Below, in pieces: positions 26,731 to 34,640 of a DNA stretch of 64,000 bases. The DNA comes from Methylopila henanensis. Lineage in GTDB: Bacteria > Pseudomonadota > Alphaproteobacteria > Rhizobiales > Methylopilaceae. Each line of letters begins with the position of its first letter. Position 1 is the stretch's first letter. The notes under the pieces were generated by a model. It was not told the DNA's origin. It was given only the letters and a program-made list of their open reading frames with translations, and made no database searches. The DNA is taken from positions 62,001 through 126,000 of the forward strand of contig NZ_JBHUER010000010.1 in the NCBI RefSeq assembly GCF_042681025.1. The letters are read 5' to 3'. Both the position numbers and the translations under genes were made by a program.

Positions 26731-28896
26731 TCAGCCCGTCTTCGCGCCCTGCGGCAGCGACATCAGGATCTGCCGGTCGGCGATGCTCGCGACCCTGCTG
26801 TTGTGCGTCACCACCACGCGCGTCATCGGCAGGCGCTTCAACGCGTCGAGCACCACGTCGATGGCGCGCTCGTCGAGATGGTTCGTGGGCTCGTCGAGCA
26901 GGAACAGGCTCGGCCTGCGATAGAGCGCGCGGGCGATGAAGATGCGCTGCTTCTGCCCGCCCGAGAGCGTCGAGCCCATGTCGCCGACCAGCGTCTCGTA
27001 GCCCATGGCCATACGCATGACGTCGTTGTCGATGCCGGCCGCGGCGGCGCACTGGCGCACCCAGCGCATGTCCACGGCGGGATCGAAGCAGGCGATGTTC
27101 TCGGCGATCGAGCCGGCGAACAGGCGATCGTCCTGCAGCACGCAGCCGATGCGCTCGCGGTAGGACGCGAGCGAGCCTTCGTTGAGCGGAGAGCCGTCGA
27201 TCTCGATCGCGCCCGCGGTCGGCGGCAGCAGGCCGGCGAGCATCTTGAGCAGGGTGGTCTTGCCGCAGCCGGAGGGCCCGAGCAGGGCGACGCATTCGCC
27301 CGGCGCGATCGCGAGGTCGAAATCGCGCACGATCGGCTGCTCGCCGCCGCCATAGGCGAACCCCACGCCGCGCATGTCGATCCGCGTCGGGGGCGCCCCG
27401 CCCTGCACGGGCGCTATGGAGCCTTGGCCGGTCGCCTCGCGGGGCGACAGGGCGATGTCGGCGAGCCGCTCCGCCTGCAGGTTGAGCATCCGCATCTTGA
27501 AGCCGGCGGCGACGAGGCTCTCGATGCGCGTCGAGAACTGGTCCTTGTAGGACAGGAACGCGATCAGCATGCCGAGAGTGATTGAACGGTCGATCACCGC
27601 GACCGCGCCGAGATAGAGGATCAGCACCCGGTCGAGCCCGAACAGCAGCTTGGTGGCGGCCCCGAACAGCACGTCGAGCTTCTGGGTGTGGAGCTTGGCG
27701 TTGAAGCGGTCGACCAGCAGGTTGAGCCAGGTGGCGGTGCGCCGCTCCTCCAGCCCGAACAGCTTGACCGTGGTCGCGCCCCTCAGCGTCTCGAGGAAAT
27801 GCGTGTTCTCACGCGCCGCCTGGACGATGGTCTCTTCCGAGGCCTGCCGGTACGGCCCGTAGGCGGCGATCCTGAGCGCCACGTAGAGCAGCGTGGTGAC
27901 GACCGCGACCACGGCGAGCCAGCCGCCGAACAGCGCCATCATCACCACGAGCCCGATCGCCATGACGCCGTCGACCACGCTCAGCACCGAGGTGGTGGAC
28001 AGCGTGTCCTGCACGGTCTCGAGCGATCGGAAGCGGGAGGTGACGTCGCCGACGTGGCGCTTCTCGAAGTAATCGAGCGGCAGGCGCACGAGATGCGAGA
28101 ACAGGCCGCTCGCCCACTGCACGTTGAGCGCCGCCGACAGCGCCATGATGCCCCAGGACCGGGCCGCCCAGATCACCGTCTGCAGCAGCACCAGCAGCCC
28201 GAGCCCGAGCGCCACCAGCGTGGCGAGGTCGGTGTCGCCGGCCACGATCGCCTGATCGATCACGATCTGGGTGCCGAACGGCAGTGCGAGCGTGAAGATC
28301 TCGAAGGCGATCGACAGCGCGAGCAGCTGCAGCACGGCCTTGGGCAGGCCTGCCACGTTGCGGAACAGGTCGAGCAGCCGGATGGTCTGGCGTTCGTCGG
28401 CCGGCGCGAAATCCTGCGTCGGCGTCAGCTCCAGCGCGACGCCGGTGAAGGACTTCGACACCTCCTCGAGCGGCAGCGTGCGCCGGCCGATCGCCGGATC
28501 GCAGATGCGGGCGGTGCGGGCGCCGACGCTTTCGAGCACGACGAAATGGTTGAAGCCCCAATGCAGCACGCACGGGGTCGAGAGCTGCGGCAGCGCCGAC
28601 ATCTCGACGCGCAGAGCCCGCGCCGCAAGGTCCATGCGGCCCGCGATCGCGACCATCTGCTTGAGCGTCAGGCCGCCGAGCGAGGTCGAGAACCGCCGCC
28701 GCAGGGTCGCGAGATCGACCAGCCGGCCGTGGAAGCCCGCCACCATCGCGAGGCAGGCGAGCCCGCATTCCGCGGCCTCCGTCTGCAGCACCGCCGGCGT
28801 GCGCGGCCGGCCGAAGCCGAACGACAGCCGACCGAGCAGCGCGCGCGCCGGACCGGCGGCGTCGCGCCCGGCGTCGTCCTGCGCCGTCACGCTCAT
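26731..28896 (-). CDS. Peptidase C39-containing ABC exporter (type I peptide secretion/processing)
   Basis: 721 residues. The N-terminal C39 peptidase domain (about 30-160) keeps the catalytic triad: Cys in QTEAAECGLACLAM, His in HWGFNHFVVLES, Asp in RICDPAIGRR. It should therefore cleave double-glycine leaders as well as export. A six-helix transmembrane domain (about 180-470) is followed by an ABC domain: Walker A GPSGCGKTT, signature LSGGQKQRIFIARAL, Walker B LFLLDEPTNHLD. Its start overlaps the stop of the HlyD adaptor gene. The divergent 65-residue GG-leader peptide is its evident substrate (inference). Confidence 0.93.
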   Translation of the reverse strand: MSVTAQDDAGRDAAGPARALLGRLSFGFGRPRTPAVLQTEAAECGLACLAMVAGFHGRLVDLATLRRRFSTSLGGLTLKQMVAIAGRMDLAARALRVEMSALPQLSTPCVLHWGFNHFVVLESVGARTARICDPAIGRRTLPLEEVSKSFTGVALELTPTQDFAPADERQTIRLLDLFRNVAGLPKAVLQLLALSIAFEIFTLALPFGTQIVIDQAIVAGDTDLATLVALGLGLLVLLQTVIWAARSWGIMALSAALNVQWASGLFSHLVRLPLDYFEKRHVGDVTSRFRSLETVQDTLSTTSVLSVVDGVMAIGLVVMMALFGGWLAVVAVVTTLLYVALRIAAYGPYRQASEETIVQAARENTHFLETLRGATTVKLFGLEERRTATWLNLLVDRFNAKLHTQKLDVLFGAATKLLFGLDRVLILYLGAVAVIDRSITLGMLIAFLSYKDQFSTRIESLVAAGFKMRMLNLQAERLADIALSPREATGQGSIAPVQGGAPPTRIDMRGVGFAYGGGEQPIVRDFDLAIAPGECVALLGPSGCGKTTLLKMLAGLLPPTAGAIEIDGSPLNEGSLASYRERIGCVLQDDRLFAGSIAENIACFDPAVDMRWVRQCAAAAGIDNDVMRMAMGYETLVGDMGSTLSGGQKQRIFIARALYRRPSLFLLDEPTNHLDERAIDVVLDALKRLPMTRVVVTHNSRVASIADRQILMSLPQGAKTG

Positions 28897-30281
28897 CGCC
28901 CCGCCTCCTCAGGCCCGCCGTGAAGCGGCTTGAGGCTGTAGAGCGGGTTGAGGATCCACTGCCAGATCGGGCGGGTGTCGAGGAAGATGTCGGCCTCCAC
29001 CTGCATGCCCGCCTGCAACGGCTCGCGCTTGCCATAGGCGACGATGTCGGACGATTCGGGCTTGATCGTCAGACGGTAGAGGCCGCCCCGGCTTTCGCTG
29101 TCGGGCGGGGCCGCGACGCCGTTCTCGATCTCCTCGGGCCTCAGCGCGGCGCGCGAGATCGATGTGACCACGCCCGGATGCTGGCCGAACTTCTGGTAGG
29201 GAAAGGCGGCGTAGCGCAGCATCACCGGCGCGCCCTCGCGGATGAAGCCGATCGCGCTCGATTCGGCGTAGAGATTGGCCTGCAGCGCGCTGTCCTCCGG
29301 CACGATCGTGAGCAGCGGCGCGCCGTTCGGCACCGCCTGGCCCGCATGGGCGACGACGGCCGTGACCCGCCCCGCCTCCGGCGCGACGATCTGGATCTGC
29401 CGCTGCGCCTCGGTCTCGGCGATGGTGCGGTCGGCCTCGGCGATCTGGCGGCGGATTTCGGAGAGCTTCGAACCGCCTTCGTGATCGATCTGGGAAATCT
29501 CGGCCTTGGCGGCGCTGGTCTCGGATTCGAGCCGCACGCCGTCGCGGCGGAGCTGTTCGAGCTGGGTCTTCTCGGCCATCAGCCGCGAGCGGCGGTCGGC
29601 GACGTCGCGCTGGATGGTGATGCCGCGCTTCAGATAGTCCTGGTAGCTCTCGAGCTCCTCGGTCAGCACCCGGACGTAATCCTCGCCGGTCGCGATCTGC
29701 CGATCGACCTGCGCGCTCTCGCGGCCGAGATCCCCGAGCTTCACGCGCAGCGCCTCCTGCCGGTCCTTGTCCGCGGCCGAGCGGCGGAGCAGCTCCTTCT
29801 GAAGCTCGTCGCGTTGGCTCTTCAGCGCCGCGAGCACCGTCTCGCTCGCGGCGCCGAACTCGGTGCGGCGGTCGAGGTCGAGCACATAGAGCGGCTGGCC
29901 CTTCGCGACCGTGTCGCCGTCCGCGACCTTGAGCGCGAGGATGCGCGCCTCCTGCGGCGCGGCGAGCTTGATGAGGCCGGAGCTCGGCGTCAGCACGCCG
30001 TGCACGCGGGCCCGCTGCGTGTACTGGCCGAAGACGAGGAAGGCGACGAGCGCGAGGGCGAGGACGGCGCCGACCGGCGCCACCACCGTGAGCGGCCAGG
30101 GCTGCACCGCGCGCGTGGCGCCGAGCCACTGGTCGGCGCGGGCGGAGACGGCCGCGGCGCGGAACAGCGGCGTCGCCTTCTGAGCAGGCGCCGCGGCCGG
30201 CGGCGCCGCAGGCGGGCGCTGATCCGGAGCCGCGGGGTCCGACGCGACCGCCGCGGCGTCCACGCTTGGCCCCGCCGTCAT
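28893..30281 (-). CDS. HlyD-family periplasmic adaptor of the peptide exporter
   Basis: 462 residues. A Pro/Ala-rich cytoplasmic N-terminus (about 1-60) is followed by one membrane helix (PLTVVAPVGAVLALALVAFLVF), a lipoyl half (LKVADGDTVAKGQPLYVLD), a long coiled coil (about 160-300) and a barrel-like C-terminal part. Membrane-fusion protein linking the ABC exporter to an outer-membrane channel. First in a two-gene operon with the C39 exporter. Confidence 0.92.
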   Translation of the reverse strand: MTAGPSVDAAAVASDPAAPDQRPPAAPPAAAPAQKATPLFRAAAVSARADQWLGATRAVQPWPLTVVAPVGAVLALALVAFLVFGQYTQRARVHGVLTPSSGLIKLAAPQEARILALKVADGDTVAKGQPLYVLDLDRRTEFGAASETVLAALKSQRDELQKELLRRSAADKDRQEALRVKLGDLGRESAQVDRQIATGEDYVRVLTEELESYQDYLKRGITIQRDVADRRSRLMAEKTQLEQLRRDGVRLESETSAAKAEISQIDHEGGSKLSEIRRQIAEADRTIAETEAQRQIQIVAPEAGRVTAVVAHAGQAVPNGAPLLTIVPEDSALQANLYAESSAIGFIREGAPVMLRYAAFPYQKFGQHPGVVTSISRAALRPEEIENGVAAPPDSESRGGLYRLTIKPESSDIVAYGKREPLQAGMQVEADIFLDTRPIWQWILNPLYSLKPLHGGPEEAGR

Positions 30282-30680
30282 CCGGCGCTCCAGCCCGCCG
30301 GCGCCGCCCCTCCGCGGGCCTGCGTCAAAACGCCGCCAACAGCGGGGGCCATGTCGAGAGACTCCGAGTCCGATCCGCCGTCGGTCGGCGTTCGCCGGCC
30401 TTTACGCCCCCGCGCCGGATCACCGCCCGGCGCCGCGCGTTCAAATTTAATGATCGGCCTATAACCATATGATGAGCAATAATTTTTCACTATCCGCACC
30501 ATGTTCGATCGTCTATCGATCCGACTTGATAGTCCTTTTGTCTAATCCGGCCCCATCCCGATCGCGGGGTTGAAGACATGGAACAGTGATGATCAATTCT
30601 ATCGCGAAGCGCAAATGGGCGCTTCTTCAAACGATGGTGGATGCACAATAGCGCGTCACGTCCAAAGGGAGAATGATCGC
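30282..30680. other. AT-rich divergent intergenic region of the peptide-secretion cassette
   Basis: 399 bases between the divergent HlyD operon and the GG-leader peptide gene. The centre (about 30430-30545) is strikingly AT-rich for this genome. It contains an inverted pair CTATC...GATAG (30513-30532) just before a TCTAAT hexamer (30541), and a 7-bp hairpin at 30606-30625. A 20-codon frame (30589-30651; GGAA upstream) could be a leader peptide, but I do not assert it. Confidence 0.55.
30606..30625 (+). promoter_or_regulatory. Stem-loop in the leader of the GG-peptide gene
   Basis: GAAGCGC / GCGCTTC pair perfectly around a 6-nt loop, ending 55 bases before the peptide start. It could be an attenuator or operator. 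Function unproven. Confidence 0.4.
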
Positions 30681-30878
30681 ATGAGCAATGCATTCGAAGC
30701 TGTTCGTGAACTTAACGCAGCTGAACTCGACGAGGTGTCTGGCGGCCTGTCGCTGGGCCTCTCGCTCGACCTCGGCGACGAACTCGCAGCGGTGTCCGGA
30801 ACGCTCGATCAGGTCGGCGGTCTGGTCGGCGGCCTTCTCGACACGGTGATCGGCGCCCTGCCGCCTCTCCCCATCTGA
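30681..30878 (+). CDS. Bacteriocin-like peptide precursor with double-glycine leader, 65 aa
   Basis: The chosen ATG is preceded by AAAGGGAG at ribosome-site spacing. The first 22 residues form a classical class II leader ending ELNAAELDEVSGG, with the conserved Leu/Glu/Leu/Val spacing before Gly-Gly. The predicted mature peptide (43 residues) begins LSLGLSLDLGDELAAVSG, contains GGLVGGLLDTVIGAL, and ends PPLPI. It has no Cys, is acidic and amphipathic or hydrophobic, and has Gly-x3-Gly spacing as in pore-forming two-peptide bacteriocins. It sits divergent from a C39 exporter and HlyD adaptor. No immunity gene is obvious. It may be an antimicrobial or a signalling peptide. An in-frame upstream TTG (30570) is rejected because the leader would be internal. 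Confidence 0.85.
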   Translation: MSNAFEAVRELNAAELDEVSGGLSLGLSLDLGDELAAVSGTLDQVGGLVGGLLDTVIGALPPLPI

Positions 30879-30884
30879 CGCGTC

Positions 30885-30910
30885 GGGGCGGCGGTTCGAA
30901 CCGCCGCCCC
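30885..30910. terminator. Perfect 26-bp palindrome between convergent small genes
   Basis: GGGGCGGCGG-TTCGAA-CCGCCGCCCC starts 7 bases after the peptide stop and 9 bases short of the Rmf-like stop codon on the other strand. It is positioned as a bidirectional terminator. Confidence 0.75.
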
Positions 30911-30918
30911 CTTGCCGT

Positions 30919-31074
30919 TCATTCCGGCTCGGCCGGCTCGGCGTCGCGGGCGCCCTGGAGGAAGCCCTCCTCCCACAGCCGGTGCTCCTCGCTCCCGGCC
31001 TCGTAGCGATTGTCGTTCAACGAACCGCCATTGGCCGCTGCGATCAGGCCTTGTTCGAACGGGTCGATATCCAT
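30919..31074 (-). CDS. Rmf/CrpP-fold small protein, 51 aa
   Basis: The start ATG 31074 is preceded by AGAGGGAGA. The product begins MDIDPFEQGLIAAANGGS and continues with DNRY and the C-terminal EEHRLWEEGFLQGARD. This matches the pattern of ribosome-modulation-factor/CrpP-like miniproteins (a G-x3-A helix, a polar turn with Tyr, then a W-x2-G-F helix). Possible role: ribosome hibernation or nucleic-acid binding, by family. It is acidic overall, unlike E. coli Rmf, so ribosome binding is not certain. It is convergent with the GG-leader peptide gene. Confidence 0.65.
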   Translation of the reverse strand: MDIDPFEQGLIAAANGGSLNDNRYEAGSEEHRLWEEGFLQGARDAEPAEPE

Positions 31075-31140
31075 CGGGCGTCTCCCTCTTGCTCGAGGAG
31101 AGAAGCTAGGGCGCGGGCCGCCGAAGGCGCATACCCTCTT

Positions 31141-31980
31141 TCAGATCATCGGCAGATGGCGCGGCTTCGGTCCGCGCGGGAACGCGGCGTCGATGCGCGC
31201 GAGCTGCTCGTCGGTGAGTTCGAGATCGCCCGCGGCGGCGTTGTCGAGCGCATGGGCCTTCCGCCCGGCTTTCGGGATCGCTAGGACCGAGGGGCGACGC
31301 GTCAGCGCCGCGAGCGCCGTCTGGCGCGGCGAGGCGCCGGCCTCGGCGGCGACCTCCGCGAGCACGGCGCCGGACTTCGAACGCGGATCGGGAAAGGCGC
31401 CGCTGCCGAACGGGCTGTAGGCCACGACCGTCACGTCATGCGCCTCGCACCAGGGAATGACGGCGTGCTCGATCGCCCGCTCCTCGAGGTGGTAGAGCAC
31501 CTGATTGCAGGCGATGGCGCCCGCGCCGGCGATGCCGAGCGCCTCCTCCAGATCGTCGACGTCGAAGTTGCTGACGCCCCAGGACAGGATCTTGCCCTGC
31601 CGCTTCAGGGTCTCGAACGCGTCGATGGTGTCCTCGAGCGGCGTCGCGCCGCGCCAGTGCAGGAGATAGCAGTCGAGGCGGTCGGTCTTCAGCCGCCGCA
31701 GGCTACGCTCGCACGCGTCGAGCACCCGCGCCCTGGCCGCGTTCTGCGGCAGGACCTTCGACACCAGAAAGACGTCGTCCCGCCGTCCGGCGATGGCTTC
31801 GGCCGCGAGCGGCTCCGCCTCTCCGTACATCTCCGCCGTGTCGACATGGGTCATGCCGGCGTCGAGGCCCGCGCGCAGCGCCTCGAGCGCCATGGCCCGC
31901 GCGTCGTCGTCCAGCCGCCATGTGCCCTGCCCGATGACCGGGACCGGACGTCGGTCGGGACCGAAGGTGGACTGGCGCAT
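31141..31980 (-). CDS. Aldo/keto reductase
   Basis: 279 residues from ATG 31980 (GGAGA upstream). AKR TIM barrel with the catalytic tetrad: Asp-48-like in HVDTAEMYG, Tyr in MYGEAE, Lys in FLVSKVLP, His in YLLHWRG. The C-terminal NADPH-binding part is RRPSVLAIPKAGRKAHALDNA. NADPH-dependent carbonyl reductase of broad specificity (2,5-diketo-gluconate reductase/YeaE-like). It stands alone. Confidence 0.9.
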   Translation of the reverse strand: MRQSTFGPDRRPVPVIGQGTWRLDDDARAMALEALRAGLDAGMTHVDTAEMYGEAEPLAAEAIAGRRDDVFLVSKVLPQNAARARVLDACERSLRRLKTDRLDCYLLHWRGATPLEDTIDAFETLKRQGKILSWGVSNFDVDDLEEALGIAGAGAIACNQVLYHLEERAIEHAVIPWCEAHDVTVVAYSPFGSGAFPDPRSKSGAVLAEVAAEAGASPRQTALAALTRRPSVLAIPKAGRKAHALDNAAAGDLELTDEQLARIDAAFPRGPKPRHLPMI

Positions 31981-32244
31981 GGGAATCTCCTGCCTGGCCG
32001 CCGCCGTCGCGGCGCATGGACCAAGCTTAGCCGGCGCGGCGACGTTGCGCGCCCATGGACGACGCGACGGACGCGCCCGAAGTCAGATCATCCTTTTGAC
32101 CGATATCGAAACCATGCAACCAATAATGGCCGTTAAGATCCATTAACAGGTCTTGAAGAAACCAGATTCGTCGGCCAGGAAAGCGATAGAAGCTACAAAT
32201 CGGGAAATTCAGGCCGGCGTTCGGCGCCTCATCGGAGCTGTCAG

Positions 32245-33573
32245 GTGATCACGATGTCCTTCCGACCCCGATCGATCGCTATCGCCGTCTTGGCCGCAGC
32301 TTTGGGCGCGCCGACCTTCGCGAGCGCGCAGCTTGTCAACCCTGCGCAGCGCGCCCAGGCCGCGCCGAACGCGCCGCGGCAGGCGCAACCGGCGCAGCGC
32401 ACGGCCCCGGCCGCGACCCAGCCGAACAGGCGGTCGGCTCAACGCCCCGCCGCTCCCCCGCCGCCAGCCGCGGCGACCGCGCCCCCCGGCGTGGCCGCCT
32501 CCCCGACCCAGTCTTCGAACTGGTGGCGCACCGCCGCCGATCGGTCGCTGTCGCGAAGCAGGGCCGCGCCGAACGCGCCGGCGCAGAACGCGCGGCGCGT
32601 CGTCGCTGCGGAAACCGCGCCCGCCGAGCGGCGCAGCCTGCGGCGCTCCTCCGCCCGCCGTTCCGCCGCGGCCCGACGGGACGTCGCGCGCGTGACGCCG
32701 CTGCCGCCGGAACGCGGCGGCCTCGCGATCGCCGTGAGCGCGGCCGGTGCGGCCGCAGGCCCGGGCGCCGAGGTCGTCAAAGCGCTCGGCGACGACGCGA
32801 GGCTGATCGACGCTCAGCTCGGCGGCGGGACGGCCGACCTCGCCGTTTCTCCGAGCCTCGACGGCGCGGCCGAACCGGACGTCCAGCGCGTGGCCCGCCT
32901 GTTCGACGCCGTCGTCGTGATCGTCGCGCGCCGCGATGTGGCCGGCGCGGGCGACCTCGCCGGCAAGCCGATCGAGATCGGCGCCGCGGAGGACGACGCC
33001 GCGGTGGCGCGCAAGGCGCTGGCGCTGCTGCGCCTGGAAGGGGAGGAGCGCCGTTCGGGCCGCGAGGAGGCGCTCGACGCCGTCTCCCGCGGCGAGGCCG
33101 CCGGCGCTGTGCTGATCGCGGTGAAGGGCGACGCCGACCTCGGCGCCTTGATCGCCGCCCATGGCGACCTGCATGTCGTCTCGGTCGCGCCGGACGTCGA
33201 CCCCGCCCGCTCGCGCCGGCTCACGCCCGCGGACCTGCCCTCGGCGCCGCTGGTCGCGGACGCCCGCGCCCTCACGGCGGAGATCTCGCTGTTCGCCAAA
33301 CGCGGCGCGGACCTCGACAAGGAGGCCGCCGAGGCCGTCCAGACTCTCTACGCGCGCATTCCCGACATGCTCGCGGGCGGCGCCGGGCCGTGGTGGCGCG
33401 ATGTGCCGCTGGCGGCGGAGATCAGCGAGGCGGCGCTGTGGACGCCAGTCCGCCCCGACCTCGCCTCCGCCGAGCGTGGCCACCTGGCGCAGGGGCTCGA
33501 GCGCGCCGGCGCCGAACGCGCCCGCGAGGTCGCCGCGCGGCCGGGCGCGCGGCGCTGGATCGTGGCTCCTTAA
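32245..33573 (+). CDS. Secreted TAXI/TRAP-receptor-like protein with Ala/Pro/Arg-rich linker
   Basis: 442 residues. Signal peptide (SIAIAVLAAALGAPTFASA), then ~130 residues of low-complexity Ala/Pro/Gln/Arg, then a ~270-residue domain. That domain resembles TAXI-type solute receptors by pattern: GGLAIAVSAAGAAAGPGAE as the first strand-loop, ADLAVSP, DDDxAVARKALALL, and ADARALTAEISLFAKRGAD. No TRAP permease genes are adjacent. GTG 32245 has GGAG 7 bases upstream; ATG 32254 is an alternative. Function unknown; the receptor resemblance is by eye. Confidence 0.55.
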   Translation: MITMSFRPRSIAIAVLAAALGAPTFASAQLVNPAQRAQAAPNAPRQAQPAQRTAPAATQPNRRSAQRPAAPPPPAAATAPPGVAASPTQSSNWWRTAADRSLSRSRAAPNAPAQNARRVVAAETAPAERRSLRRSSARRSAAARRDVARVTPLPPERGGLAIAVSAAGAAAGPGAEVVKALGDDARLIDAQLGGGTADLAVSPSLDGAAEPDVQRVARLFDAVVVIVARRDVAGAGDLAGKPIEIGAAEDDAAVARKALALLRLEGEERRSGREEALDAVSRGEAAGAVLIAVKGDADLGALIAAHGDLHVVSVAPDVDPARSRRLTPADLPSAPLVADARALTAEISLFAKRGADLDKEAAEAVQTLYARIPDMLAGGAGPWWRDVPLAAEISEAALWTPVRPDLASAERGHLAQGLERAGAERAREVAARPGARRWIVAP

Positions 33574-33579
33574 GAGCGG

Positions 33580-34542
33580 TCAGCCGACGTCGACGAAACC
33601 GGCGAGCGGCCCGAGGCCGCCGCCCTCCACCAGCGCGTTCACCCTCGACCGGCCCAGCGCCGCGAGTTCGCCCGGCAGCCGGCCGAGCTCCTGGGCGTAG
33701 GCGACGAGCGTCAACCGCCGCGTCAGACGCGGGCCCGGCAGCGCTGCGTAGGTCAGCGCTCCTGCAGGCGGGGCGGCCTCCGCCACGCAAAGCGGCGTCA
33801 CGATCGCGAAGCGCCCCCCTTCCGCGACCGCCGCGGCCACGCCCTGCGGCGTGTCGAACGAGAGCCGCCGCGGAAGGTCCAGCCCGATGCGCCGGAGATG
33901 GCGTTCGATCTCGACGCCGGTCGAAGAGCGCGCGCTGAACCGCACGAGGTCGTGCGTCCCCGCCAGCCGCCCGAGATCCGCGAGGTCGGAGACGGGGCCT
34001 GCGTCCGCCGGCAACATCAGCACATGCGTCTCGGCGACGATCGGCCAGCGTTCGAGCCCGGCGACATCGCCGAGATCGTCCACGCCGATCATGACGTCGA
34101 GGTTGCGCGACAGCAGCGCGCTGGCGTGCGCGGCCGTCAGGCCCGACAGGATCGCGACCTCGTCGGCCCGCGCCGCGATCGCGTCCGCAAGCGCGGGGCC
34201 GAGCGTGCGCGACAGCGAGTCGACGAGCCCGAGCCGCACCAACGGAAACCGCGCCCGCCCCGCCTCCCGCAGCATCGGGGCGATCTGGCGCGCTTCGGAG
34301 ACCAGCGCCGAGGCGCGCTGGCGCAGCAGCACGCCCGCAGGCGTCGGCGCGATCGGCCGGATCGCCCGGTTGAACAGCCCGGCGCCGACGCGGGCCTCGA
34401 GCTCCGCCACCGCGAGTGACACCGCCGGCTGCGTCAGCCCGAGCCGCCGCGCCGCCGCCGCCATCGAGCCGGCGTCGCAGACCGCGAGGAAGATCGTGAG
34501 TTGGCGGAGATCGAAGGGAAGGTCGTCGGCGCGGGGCTGCAT
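33580..34542 (-). CDS. LysR-family transcriptional regulator
   Basis: 320 residues. N-terminal winged helix (about 10-70): DLRQLTIFLAVCDAGSMAAAARRLGLTQPAVSLAVAELEARVG. The effector domain is of the periplasmic-binding type. It is divergent from mgdABCD with only 98 bases between starts and an A/T-rich dyad there. It is the likely regulator of N-methylglutamate dehydrogenase expression (inference). Confidence 0.9.
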   Translation of the reverse strand: MQPRADDLPFDLRQLTIFLAVCDAGSMAAAARRLGLTQPAVSLAVAELEARVGAGLFNRAIRPIAPTPAGVLLRQRASALVSEARQIAPMLREAGRARFPLVRLGLVDSLSRTLGPALADAIAARADEVAILSGLTAAHASALLSRNLDVMIGVDDLGDVAGLERWPIVAETHVLMLPADAGPVSDLADLGRLAGTHDLVRFSARSSTGVEIERHLRRIGLDLPRRLSFDTPQGVAAAVAEGGRFAIVTPLCVAEAAPPAGALTYAALPGPRLTRRLTLVAYAQELGRLPGELAALGRSRVNALVEGGGLGPLAGFVDVG

Positions 34543-34556
34543 CGCGGGGCTCGCAC

Positions 34557-34573
34557 TATAAGTCCGATTTATA
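34557..34573. promoter_or_regulatory. LysR-type dyad between the regulator and mgdA
   Basis: TATAA-GTCCGAT-TTATA is a 17-bp dyad with LysR (T-N11-A-like) geometry, 15 bases from the LysR start and 68 bases from mgdA. Confidence 0.45.
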
Positions 34574-34640
34574 TCTCATAGCGCCGTTCCGTTCGCCATA
34601 CTCCGGCTTGTCCTTGCTTCGCCATCACCCAGGCGCGCTC

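Noticed and set aside
30570..30680. Longer TTG start for the GG-leader peptide
   Set aside because: It would bury the leader 37 residues in. The ATG at 30681 has the ribosome site and gives a standard-length leader.
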